Shown: positions 1 to 8,615 of the stretch, in pieces
Position numbering within the stretch: the first letter of the stretch is position 1
Layout of the letters: every line of letters begins with the position of its first letter
Assembly: GCA_025677825.1 (NCBI GenBank)
Contig: JAIXMO010000035.1
Coordinates: 124,001-188,000 of the forward strand
Length of the DNA stretch: 64,000 bases
Direction: 5' to 3'
Source of the DNA: Helicostylum pulchrum
Taxonomy: Eukaryota > Mucoromycota > Mucoromycetes > Mucorales > Mucoraceae
Program-made: the position numbers and the translations under genes
The notes under the pieces: generated by a model
The model's input: the letters and a program-made list of their open reading frames with translations, nothing else
What the model was told of the DNA's origin: nothing
Databases searched by the model: none

Positions 1-2
1 CA

Positions 3-1679
3 ACTCATACTACAAACCCGTTACCTGTTTCTTCTTCTTCTACTACTACTACTACTACTACTAGTAATAGTAATGCAGCTATCATAATGAACCCAACACT
101 AGCATCAGAAACAAATAACTTTTTATCGTCTTTTCATACAAACAACCATAGTGATTTATTAATAGCAAATGATGCGCAACATATGACAATGAACTTACCG
201 ATGGCAGGTGGTATAAGTTCCAGAGCTGATATTGATCGAGAGCAGCTAGAGAAATTGTCACATACTAAATCACATCACAATCACCATTACCAAAACCATT
301 ACCAAAACCAACAACAACAACAGCAACAACAACAACAACTACAACAACAGCAACAACAGCAACATCACCAACAGCAACAAAATATTCAACAACAAAACAT
401 TCAACAACAAAACATTCAACAACAAAATATACAGCAACAAAACATACAACAGCAACAGCAACAACAACAACAGTTGCAATTACAACATCAACAAATGTTG
501 CTTCAAAAACAACAATTAAATCAACTTCAACTTCAACAACAACAACCAAATTCATATTATACAAAGAGAACTGAAAGTGGATTTAATGGACAGCAACAAC
601 AACCTTTAAATGACCCGTGTTATTACTACAAGAACAATCAAGGTCAAAAGAGGTCGTGTCAATCACAACAACAACAACAACAGATGTATAATCAATTTGA
701 CTATAGTATCACCCAACCCGCTTTAAAACGACAAAGGTCCAATACCGCTATTTCATACGATGTGTATCCGACCGCCACTAAGTCCAACAACCAAACAGAT
801 GGTGGTGTAGTAATGGAAGGGTCTCATCATGAGAGGTCAAAGAGTGTCGCTGCTGAATTGATTGAACTTGATTCGACCAGTGACGAATTCATGTACAATA
901 TGTGGATGCTAGAAGGAGCTACACCTACACCTACAGAAGAGATATACGATAACCGTCAACAATTAAAATCACATCCTTCGTACAATAACAACATGTCGTT
1001 TCTCTCACCACAACCACCGCCTCAACCAGCACAACCAGCACCACCTCCACCAGCACCGCCTCAACAAGAACTAAATAACAACAATGGAGTTACCAAACTA
1101 CCTTTACCACAAATATCCAAACAAACCTCGATGCTTTCAAAAAGATGGTTAACTTCAGCGCAAGCACAAAAGACGAACAATATCTTTTTCCACAGCGAAG
1201 TTCAAACACTGCACTACCAAACACCGCCACTTGTGAATTTCGATACCAATACGTCGTTCCCGATGGTGGGCCTCAACGTGATTCAAGAAGTGGACCAAAA
1301 TACAAACAATAATTTGATGTACTCGACAAGTCATCGCGCAAGTATTATTTCTGATCACAGTGGCAGCAGTAGTACCGGTGGAAGTGGACATCATTTATTA
1401 AGCGCTAATAACGTAGTTAATTCGTCATCCGCTTCAACGGAAGAAACAACTGATGCGGTGGCGGTATGGGCGTCTACAGCAGTCTCGTTTCCAAAGATGA
1501 ATAGCAGCAGGCAGTATAATAATTCAACGACAGCATCAAATAGTAGTAGTTTGGATGAAAGTAGTGATAGAGTACCGCCACCGTTGTATCAACAACAACA
1601 AGGGACCTCAAATAATTCTGGAACTGTTCATTGGATAAATTCGGAGAAAGTAGGCGATGAAGAATATTGGGTTGATTGA
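3..1679 (+). CDS. Gln/Asn-rich low-complexity protein, 5'-truncated by the window edge
   Basis: The reading frame is already open at base 3 and stays open to a TGA at 1677-1679, so the first ATG in the window (87) is probably internal and the true start lies upstream. The N-terminal third is Ser/Thr then Gln/His-rich, with polyQ tracts and a five-fold NIQQQ repeat. A Pro-rich stretch sits near 1000-1065. The C-terminal half is Ser/Asn-rich but less repetitive, with segments such as SKRWLTSAQAQKTNN that look like ordinary coding sequence. No DNA-binding or enzymatic domain is visible. Gln-rich disordered regions of this kind are common in fungal transcription regulators, but that is only an inference. 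The product is not recognised. Confidence 0.7.
   Translation, partial: THTTNPLPVSSSSTTTTTTTSNSNAAIIMNPTLASETNNFLSSFHTNNHSDLLIANDAQHMTMNLPMAGGISSRADIDREQLEKLSHTKSHHNHHYQNHYQNQQQQQQQQQQLQQQQQQQHHQQQQNIQQQNIQQQNIQQQNIQQQNIQQQQQQQQQLQLQHQQMLLQKQQLNQLQLQQQQPNSYYTKRTESGFNGQQQQPLNDPCYYYKNNQGQKRSCQSQQQQQQMYNQFDYSITQPALKRQRSNTAISYDVYPTATKSNNQTDGGVVMEGSHHERSKSVAAELIELDSTSDEFMYNMWMLEGATPTPTEEIYDNRQQLKSHPSYNNNMSFLSPQPPPQPAQPAPPPPAPPQQELNNNNGVTKLPLPQISKQTSMLSKRWLTSAQAQKTNNIFFHSEVQTLHYQTPPLVNFDTNTSFPMVGLNVIQEVDQNTNNNLMYSTSHRASIISDHSGSSSTGGSGHHLLSANNVVNSSSASTEETTDAVAVWASTAVSFPKMNSSRQYNNSTTASNSSSLDESSDRVPPPLYQQQQGTSNNSGTVHWINSEKVGDEEYWVD
381..455 (+). repeat. 15-bp tandem repeat coding for NIQQQ, five units
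   Basis: Five consecutive in-frame 15-bp units (381-395, 396-410, 411-425, 426-440, 441-455) encode N-I-Q-Q-Q. They sit inside a longer CAA/CAG tract (about 307-480). Synonymous differences between units (AAT/AAC, ATT/ATA, CAA/CAG) suggest the array is not entirely new. Confidence 0.9.
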
Positions 1680-1963
1680 AGTTTCTCTTATTATTACACT
1701 ACTACTATTTTTTCTCTATTATATACGCATATAACTTTATAGTACTTCTATAAAGACTATTTTTTTATTTTTATTATGCAACTATTGTGTAGTTCGGCGT
1801 TTTTTTCTTTCTTTTTCCAGTTTGGTCATGTTTAAAAAAATTAGGTCACTACTGTCGGAGCTATAATTTTTTATTTCATCATACTTTTCTTACAAACACA
1901 ACTTTTTTTTTTTTTTCCCTCTTTTTTCTTCTTCTTCTTCATTAAATAAATAATAATATTAAA
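1680..1963. other. Intergenic region, no gene seen
   Basis: T-rich DNA between the Gln-rich ORF and the next plus-strand gene. It contains runs of T and CTT repeats typical of 3' UTR and promoter DNA in this window. No ORF or RNA gene is supported. Confidence 0.6.
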
Positions 1964-2763
1964 ATGCTCAAGAATTGCTGTTTTTGTATTAACCTTCGGT
2001 AATAATAAACAATAAGAGATGAACTTTTTACTTTTTTAAATGAGTTTAAAGAAAAACTAACAAACTATTATCTTTTTTTTACTAGTACTGCGACATTAGT
2101 CTTGGCAGCGTTAGGTGCAGTAACTAATCTTTACAGTGCCATGACTTTAACTGTTTTATTCGACGAAATTGATGAAGCAGCTACTTCTGCCATGCTTGGT
2201 ATCACTGCTTACTCTTATCTTTCCGGTTTTGCTTGTTTAGCAGGTATTTTTGGTGTCTTAAAGGTAAAACACATTAAAACGTAAAACAACAATTACAAAA
2301 CTAAACATAATTTTTTTTTTACGTGTATAAATAGAATAATGTTAAACAGCTTAGTTTATTCTCTCGCTTCTATTGGGTTGACTTGGGGTTACACACCATG
2401 TTCTCAATTGCTAGTGCTGTAATGCTTTTCAGTCTTCGTACTGAAGTTTGTAACCAAGTTGTCAGTGAAGCCAAGGATGAAGAGTTTGATATGGACTTAT
2501 GTGAAAGTGTTTATATTGCCAGTGCATGGTTTGTTACTTTAGCCATGGCAATCAATATGCTTTTGAAACTTCATTTCGCTTTTGCTATTCATGCTTACAC
2601 AAACTCTGCTAAGCAAGCTGAGCAAGAAGAAGAGTCCATGGATCAAGTCCTTGTCGTCGCTCCTTATCCTATTGCTCACATCTCTACCAAAGATGTTAAG
2701 GATCAACCCATCTATGTAGCTGGTCAAGAGTTTGTTCCTGATGAAAAGAAGCAACAAGTATAA
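1964..2763 (+). CDS. Four-TM integral membrane protein, three exons, 208 aa
   Basis: Exons 1964-1998, 2086-2263 and 2350-2763 join in frame (GT...AG introns of 87 and 86 nt) to give 208 residues. The short first exon encodes MLKNCCFCINLR, which precedes the first membrane segment. Four hydrophobic segments follow: TATLVLAALGAVTNLYSAM, AMLGITAYSYLSGFACLAG, the LGLHTMFSIASAVMLFSL region and SAWFVTLAMAINMLLKLHF. A polar acidic C-terminal tail follows (KQAEQEEESMDQ, ending DEKKQQV). The CC-x-C-x-NLR start resembles the N-terminus of a tetraspan membrane-protein type in early-diverging fungi, but I cannot name the family. The Cys cluster could be lipidated. The gene converges with the minus-strand PX-PH gene, 106 bp away. 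Confidence 0.8.
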
Positions 2764-2869
2764 ATTTAACTTTTTTACGTCCTCCTCCTCCCTTTTTTTT
2801 TCATTTATTCCTCCTATTTGTAACTAATAAAATGAAAATAGTGTGTAGCTTCAATTATATGTATTTTAT

Positions 2870-4124
2870 TTAAGAGTTGTATGAATAATCTTCTTTTTTA
2901 GCAAGCCGCTTTAGAATGTTACTACTAGTACCAGCAGGTGTAGTAGAGCCTAATGATTGCATTACTTTGATTATTGCGTCTGCCCATCCGTCACGCTCTT
3001 CGTCATTGTAAGCACAAAGTGAATGTCGGTTAAACTGCTTCGAGGTGACCAGTTCATTAATCGTTAATGCGTGACGATAATCAGTAGTGATTGTGTCATC
3101 TTTTGCTTGACGACCCACAAGTGCATCTCTCAATTCAATTACACCTTTACGATCACCACCTTTCTTTTTATAGTGTTAGACATACACAAAGGAAACGATT
3201 GTACTAGTAACTTACAAAATGGTAATAGTCAAGTGAAGAGCTATTCAATATAAAATACCGGGCTTTCCATTTTCCAAACAACTTGCCTTCTTTTCTCGAT
3301 AAATAACCTTCTTTAATGGCGGCAGCTGAGTTAAATCGCTTTTACAAAAGTGCATGAATAAGCGGGTTTATTTTTTTTTCTAAGTGTCCCTTGTTTTTTC
3401 TTACCTTTGCTTTTTTGTTTGATAATTCTAAAAAGTTGTATAAAATAACTATATCTTTTAACTTTTGAAGTGAGGCGAGAATACATTTAAAGTACAATTC
3501 CAATTGAATCTAAAAGAAAAAAACTTGTTTAAATAAAGTTTTTAATTAAGGTAATTTTTTATTAAAGTACTTTTGTTTGGTCAATCATTAAAGGCGCATG
3601 ACTGGAAAATATAGTTTCAGAAGGCAAGTGTTCACCATCATATCCTTGTAATCTTAACTAGTAAAATAGAGTAAGTATAAAAAGACAAAACAACAACAAA
3701 AAAAAAGGTAAATAACACTTGCTAGCGTATCAAGTTGAGCAAAGTCAGAATACGTCTTTAAAGTAAAAGATATCTCTTTAAATCTATCATTGATTAAATT
3801 TTCTTTATTGTTTCGAACCAACAATCGAGTAGATAACGAGCGAGTAAGAATTGCTTTTTTACCACTTTTCCCAAAATGTGTAATGCCAATACCCACAACA
3901 GCAACACGTACATTATACAATACGTCCTCTCTTTTTGCAACTAGTGTAGAAGCATCACAGCTTTCTACGTTATCTTTTGTAACCTCAACTTTTGTCATTC
4001 GCAAAAACTGAAATGAAGGTAATACTGAAAAGGTTTCTTCTTTTTTTTGCTCAACGTAATTATGTGTGCTACATTAAAAGAAATTAATTATGTGCGTAAA
4101 GGGTCATTCTACACACCCGGCCAT
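2870..4124 (-). CDS. PX-PH domain protein, Bem3-like but lacking a RhoGAP domain
   Basis: Spliced by eye from the minus strand: 4124-4117, 4068-3717, 3657-3571, 3509-3405, 3338-3216, 3163-2870. All joins keep frame and give 322 residues. A PX domain spans roughly residues 25-190 and includes the FKEISFTLKTYSDFAQL core (the R/K-x-Y-S-D-F phosphoinositide pocket), LRLQGYDGEHLPSE and IQLELYFKCILASL. A PH domain follows, from KEGYLSRKEGKLFGKWKARY to the terminal helix NDEERDGWADAIIKVMQSLG. PX then PH is the order seen in the fungal Cdc42/Rho GAP Bem3, but the protein stops about 20 residues after the PH domain, with no room for a GAP domain. The 5' end is the weakest part: the 8-nt first exon (ATGGCCGG) and the unusual GTTATT donor at 3716 need transcript support. 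Likely role is membrane-targeted adaptor at polarity sites. Confidence 0.7.
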
Positions 4125-5216
4125 AAAAATCCTAAAACCAAAAGTCTAAATATGGTTAGTATACACGAGGCGTTAATATGTTTTCGGGGCGTGGATTTTG
4201 AGGGGAGGGGGGAAGAAGATTTCATATAAAAAATAGGTAAAAAAATATTTGAAAAATAAAAATAAATCCAGTAACAGGGAAGCTTCATATTTGAATGATA
4301 GCATTAGTAAATAATACACTATGATGAAGAAAGGAAACTTTGTTAAGAGCGAAAATGAGTTATACTGATAAGATGTTACATTATACTTACTTGTTGAATG
4401 ATATAACCATTTACAAATGTTGATACTGCTTAAAGTAAAAAGTATAAAGTTTGGGGAGATTATTAAAAGTGTAAAACAACAGATAATATAATAGTAGTAA
4501 GAGTAGTGAGCACCAGACTGTTTAGTAGTCAACTGAAATGGAACTTATTTATTAGATTACGCGAAGTGGTATTAAAACGTCTAGTCTTCACGAAGGAGTT
4601 ATCAAACAATGTTATCAAAACAAGGAGATACTCAAGCAAAGTGATAGAGAGAGAGAGGGAAATACAATAATTCGTATAAAGTAAAGGCTTAGATAAAATA
4701 ATAGTTTTAGACCTCTTGGAGTGTATATCAGCAGTGAATCTTTAGAGAGGTGGCTAGAAAATGTAATTTAATACAATTAGTAGTAGCCAAACAATGAAAG
4801 ATAAAATAAAGGGATATGGATAAAACCAAATAAGTGAACGCTAAGATATTTTAGATCTAGGTAAGTTAAAAAAGAAAGAAACAAAAAGGTATTTATGCTA
4901 ATGACTCGAGTTTGTGTGACAAGAGTCAGGGAAGTTAATTGTGATGTAACAATGTATATTTATGTGTGTTAGGCTTTAACATGATTTCACTTACAAATAA
5001 CACTTATCGAGACGTAAGTGTCAAAGATGTATATTCTAGTGAATAACGCATAAATGTTTTTTATTGTTTAGAGTAAATATGTACCTGGCTGTTTGTGAAT
5101 AATAATAATAATAAAAGAGAAACATGAAATAAAAAAAAAATGGACGTTTATATTTTTTATAATTTCCAAGTAAAAATACTCTAATTTTACGACGTAAAAA
5201 ACATTACGAAACAGCC
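4125..5216. other. Gene-poor AT-rich intergenic region
   Basis: About 1.1 kb upstream of the PX-PH gene. A minus-strand open frame at 4173-4532 has only Phe/Tyr/Ile-rich low-complexity content expected by chance in AT-rich DNA. A short AAT run occurs near 5099-5112. No convincing gene or RNA. Confidence 0.55.
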
Positions 5217-5306
5217 ATGACGAATTTAGATGGTGGTGCTTTTAGTTCTGTTATAAAAGCAAAGGATCAAGAAGTAGGCGAACTGATTCATAATAATGAA
5301 ACCATG
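5217..5306 (+). CDS. Possible first exon encoding an N-terminal 'GGAFSSVIKAKDQEVGELI' segment
   Basis: An ATG at 5217 opens about 30 codons (MTNLDGGAFSSVIKAKDQ...) that look like real protein rather than chance sequence, ending at ACCAT|GTAAGT, a consensus donor. No acceptor downstream joins it cleanly: the one at about 5599 leads to a stop within a few codons. It may be the amino-terminal remnant of the broken gene at 6098-7490. Between 5307 and 6097 I see no coding sequence except a short direct repeat of a CTCTTGCTCTT-like unit near 5752-5800. Confidence 0.35.
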
Positions 5307-6097
5307 TAAGTTTGTAATTATTATGCATTTACTATCAAGTTTCTTATATAATGATTTAAAAAATCCTGGGCAAAAAAAAAAAAAAACTGATATTCTAAAT
5401 GTTGTCAGCTACTACCTATAAAAAACAAAAATAAAAAAAAAGTACTTTCTTTTCTTCTTTAATTTTTTCTTTCTCATAATTAACTGGCAATTATATCTCT
5501 GTATCAAGCAAGAAGAAAAAGAAGAGGGAAGTATTAGTTTCATACATAAAAAGGGTAGTTTTCATATATAATACTCAGTCTTATTTATTTATTTTTAGAA
5601 ATACACTGTTCTGATAATCAAGATGGCTACTGAAATGAAAAAAAAGAAGGTTTCCTCTTGGTAAAGTATCTGTCATTATTTATGATAAAACCAATTTCAA
5701 GGTATGAACTTTTTATTATATTTCTTCAAAGTATGTTGAAACTCTTTATGTACTCTTGCTCTTTAGGCACTCTTGCTCTTCTTGGGCTCTTGCTCTTCTG
5801 GTACTTTTTGCTTTATTTGAAATTCTTTGGTCTGCTTGGATCTTTGAGTGGTGCTAGTAATATTTTTATAGCTTTTGGTGTCAACTGGTGTGGTTACATC
5901 TCAAGCTGATGCTATTCTTCTGTTATCTTTTCCTCTTGTGCTATTTTTTTTTTTTACTCTCGAAAGGTTTTTTTAAGAGGTTTTTAAAATTGTTCGTTTA
6001 CTATTATTTATCACAAAGGTAAAATAATGATAAATAAATATTGATATAGTTAGTATTTTTGATTAATTTTTTTTTTACCATCTATTTTACGATGTAG

Positions 6098-7490
6098 TCT
6101 GATTATACTGCAAGTTCCCTTAATTCAAATACATGGCCTATGCTACAAAGAATGCTATATATTGTTACAGGTATGATATCTAAATATAAATTTTACGCAG
6201 GTTTAAGCTCTGTAAAAAGCCCACCATTTACATTTTATTTTTATCACTCTCAGACGGAATTTATCTATTGTAAAAAGTACAACAAAAAAAATTGAAGACT
6301 TAGAAACATTTGAATTTTGTTGGAGTGTCAAGGGAAATGGGCCATTTATTGTTTCCCTAAACAGAATCCGCAGCGATCCTTTAGGTTACAAAATATATCC
6401 AAATAGCAATCCACCTAGTGAACAATCACTCGTAAAGAAGAGAAAAAATATTGAACTTGTTACTAAAGAACAAGTTAAGCAATTTCTGAATGAAGCGTTT
6501 TGCTCAAAAAAACATGAAAATAGCGTCTTATACTCTCAGCAAACACTGGCAACCAGAGATGTGTATACAGTTGTAAAAATGTACACATTGGTTTTTAATT
6601 CAAATACAGCCCAATCATTTGCTACTTGATGTTGCAACACGAAAGTAGATTTTTTAAGGAAAAAAAGGGAAAGCATGTTACTGGAGGGTTATCTGTCTTG
6701 CATGAAACATATTATGGTAAACAAAAGAAAATAAAAAGAAAGAAACTTCTAACCTTTTTATTTGTAGATGAACTCGTGGACTCCATTACTAACTACCTCC
6801 TGTGGTGAAATCACCACATAAAATAAATATAATTAATATAATCGATGGTTCATCGATTATAAAACATAACGTAAGTAAAATAACACTGGATCTAGTAAAG
6901 CAAGACCTTCAGTCTATAAGAGTCATTAAATCCAATCCAAGTGTAACAATCAATCACAATAGTGTGACCATAATTAAAATTAGTATAAAGAACAAACGAG
7001 AGTTTGCACCTTTAATCTTATTCCTACTGTTTTATTAATTTTTCCGTGTCAAATTCTAAAAGTATTTTTCCACACCTCCCAAGATACCAAGTCTCTCTGA
7101 AAACACTTGCACGTGATGGGATGGAGCTTGTGGGTTACGCCCGCAAGTCTCCAACCGACGACAACATTGAAAATAACACTCGATTGATACAATCAATGGT
7201 TGAAAATTTAAAGGAACGATCTTTTGTACAAGAGTATACGTATTTATATCAAGTTGGGCTTCTATACCTTTTGCAGAGCGTGATTTGAAAGCTGATAGCA
7301 AAGTAATGGAAAGCTTTGAAAAGAATTTTAAATAAACTAGTACTTTTTATTTGTAAAAATTGTTTGGTTTTCAGAATATAAATGATATGTTTGAGAATTT
7401 TCACGAATTCTTTCGATTGAGACCAAAACAGGTTCAGTCGGTTTATGTTGTAGCAGATTTCGATATTTCCAAAATTTTCCATTTTTATTT
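6098..7490 (+). pseudogene. Multi-frame relic of a repeated-family gene with a recombinase-like segment
   Basis: Good protein-like sequence runs through this stretch but changes frame several times. Segments in order: SDYTASSLNSNTWPMLQ (6098), an exon after the TCTCAG acceptor near 6256 containing KSTTKKIEDLETFEFCW and NRIRSDPLGYKIYPNSN, then KKGKHVTGGLSVLHETYY (about 6670), IIDGSSIIKHN (about 6840), IFPHLPRYQVSLKTLARDG and MELVGYARKSPTDDNIENN (7083-7180), then after a frame change ASIPFAERDLKADSKVMESF (about 7257) and VQSVYVVADFDISK (about 7440). VGYARKSPTDD followed by 'Q-SMVENLKERS' and an 'FAERDLK' block has the rhythm of a serine-recombinase catalytic domain (Y-A-R-x-S...; R-D-L), but the catalytic Ser is not secure. 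I recall similar multi-copy ORFs in Mucorales genomes. At least three frame changes and internal stops argue for a pseudogene. Confidence 0.6.
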
Positions 7491-7755
7491 TTTTTTGCAC
7501 TTTTCAAGGTTTTCTTTATTATAATCTACATAAAAAAGCATACATATTGCTTGGTTTCTTAATATTTCCATGGTGAAAAGCCAAATTTATTTTTAAATGT
7601 GTTTACGCTCACGACTGTAAGCTAAAAAAGAAACGTATGCAGTGTATATTAAAAAAACAGTTCCCTTTTTTTTTATTAAGCAACCAATCATGCAGTTTTT
7701 TTTTCCAAGCAGTGAAAAGCATGTTTACACGCTAAAAAAAAAGGAGTTATTTATA
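7491..7755. other. Intergenic region, no gene seen
   Basis: AT-rich DNA between the relic gene and the GNA1 promoter, with several A/T homopolymers. Nothing coding. Confidence 0.5.
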
Positions 7756-7871
7756 TTCCGCGGGCCAAGCTAAAAATAGTTTTTTCCTTTTTCCAAGTGT
7801 ACATAACTTTAGGGATTATTCGATTCCGCGGAATTCAGTGATAAAAATACACTTTATTGTTTTCCGCGGAA
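7756..7871 (+). promoter_or_regulatory. Three TTCCGCGG(AA) motifs upstream of GNA1
   Basis: TTCCGCGG at 7756-7763 and the perfect 10-bp palindrome TTCCGCGGAA at 7824-7833 and 7862-7871 lie within 206 bp upstream of the GNA1 start. In such AT-rich DNA, three CCGCGG cores in 116 bp are striking. Adjacent inverted CCG/CGG half sites are typical of fungal Zn2Cys6 regulators, so a shared binding site is plausible. The bound factor is unknown. Confidence 0.5.
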
Positions 7872-7961
7872 AAAAAAAAGATAGAAACGTATAAAAAGAG
7901 AGGGTCTTTTATTACAGCAGCAGCAAAAACAACACCCTTTTTCTCTCTTGTATTATCACAG

Positions 7962-8519
7962 ATGCTTCATTTCTTTAACACTGAATCCATTTTCTTTGAA
8001 GATAGTTTATTCGAAGATAAATACCTTTCGCCTGAAGTACAAGCCAATTTACATGAAGGATACAGACTTTTCCCACTTCGATCCAACGACTTCGAAAGAG
8101 GATACCTTGACGTTCTTTCTGTCTTGACCGAAGTCGGTGCCCACTCCATTGATACCTGGAACGCTCAATTTCAATTCATGAAGAAGCATAATGATACGTA
8201 CTTTACAATTACCATCATGGACGAAACTACAAACCGTGTCGCTGCTACTGGTACTATCTTGATCGAACACAAGTTTGTCCATAAAAACGGTCTCGTCGGT
8301 CATATTGAAGACATTGCTGTGGATTCTTCGCATCAAGGAAAGAAGCTGGGCATTAGAATCATTGAGGCTTTGAAATTCATTGGTCAAGCTACAGGTTGTT
8401 ACAAGGTAATTTTGGACTGTGCCAGTAAGAACATTCCGTTTTATGAAAAGTGCGGGTTCGCACCAAAGGAAAGTCAAATGGCTTGGTATATTCCTCCTCA
8501 AGAAAAATCTCACTTGTAA
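7962..8519 (+). CDS. GNA1: Glucosamine 6-phosphate N-acetyltransferase
   Basis: Single exon, 185 residues from the ATG at 7962. GNAT-fold enzyme that acetylates glucosamine-6-phosphate with acetyl-CoA, the second step from fructose-6-phosphate to UDP-GlcNAc (chitin, N-glycans, GPI anchors). The acetyl-CoA binding block GHIEDIAVDSSHQGKKLG (R/Q-x-x-G-x-G/A-type loop) and the C-terminal CYKVILDCASKNIPFYEKCG are diagnostic of Gna1. The N-terminal extension (LHFFNTESIFFEDSLFED) makes it slightly longer than yeast Gna1 (159 aa). The frame remains open upstream but the next methionine-equivalent codons are not ATG, so 7962 is preferred. It converges with the ROM2-like gene, 96 bp away. TTCCGCGGAA motifs lie upstream. 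Confidence 0.95.
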   Translation: MLHFFNTESIFFEDSLFEDKYLSPEVQANLHEGYRLFPLRSNDFERGYLDVLSVLTEVGAHSIDTWNAQFQFMKKHNDTYFTITIMDETTNRVAATGTILIEHKFVHKNGLVGHIEDIAVDSSHQGKKLGIRIIEALKFIGQATGCYKVILDCASKNIPFYEKCGFAPKESQMAWYIPPQEKSHL

Positions 8520-8615
8520 GGCACACATAATAGAATTCTAAATCATATAACTACATCCTTTTTTTTATTATTATTTTACAATTATATACCCCCCTCCCCT
8601 CCCCTTTAATAAAAA

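Noticed and set aside
265..564. Minus-strand Val-rich open frame
   Set aside because: Antisense of the CAA/CAG tract; composition is the complement of polyQ.
4173..4532. 119-codon minus-strand frame
   Set aside because: Tyr/Phe/Ile-rich, typical chance frame in AT-rich DNA.
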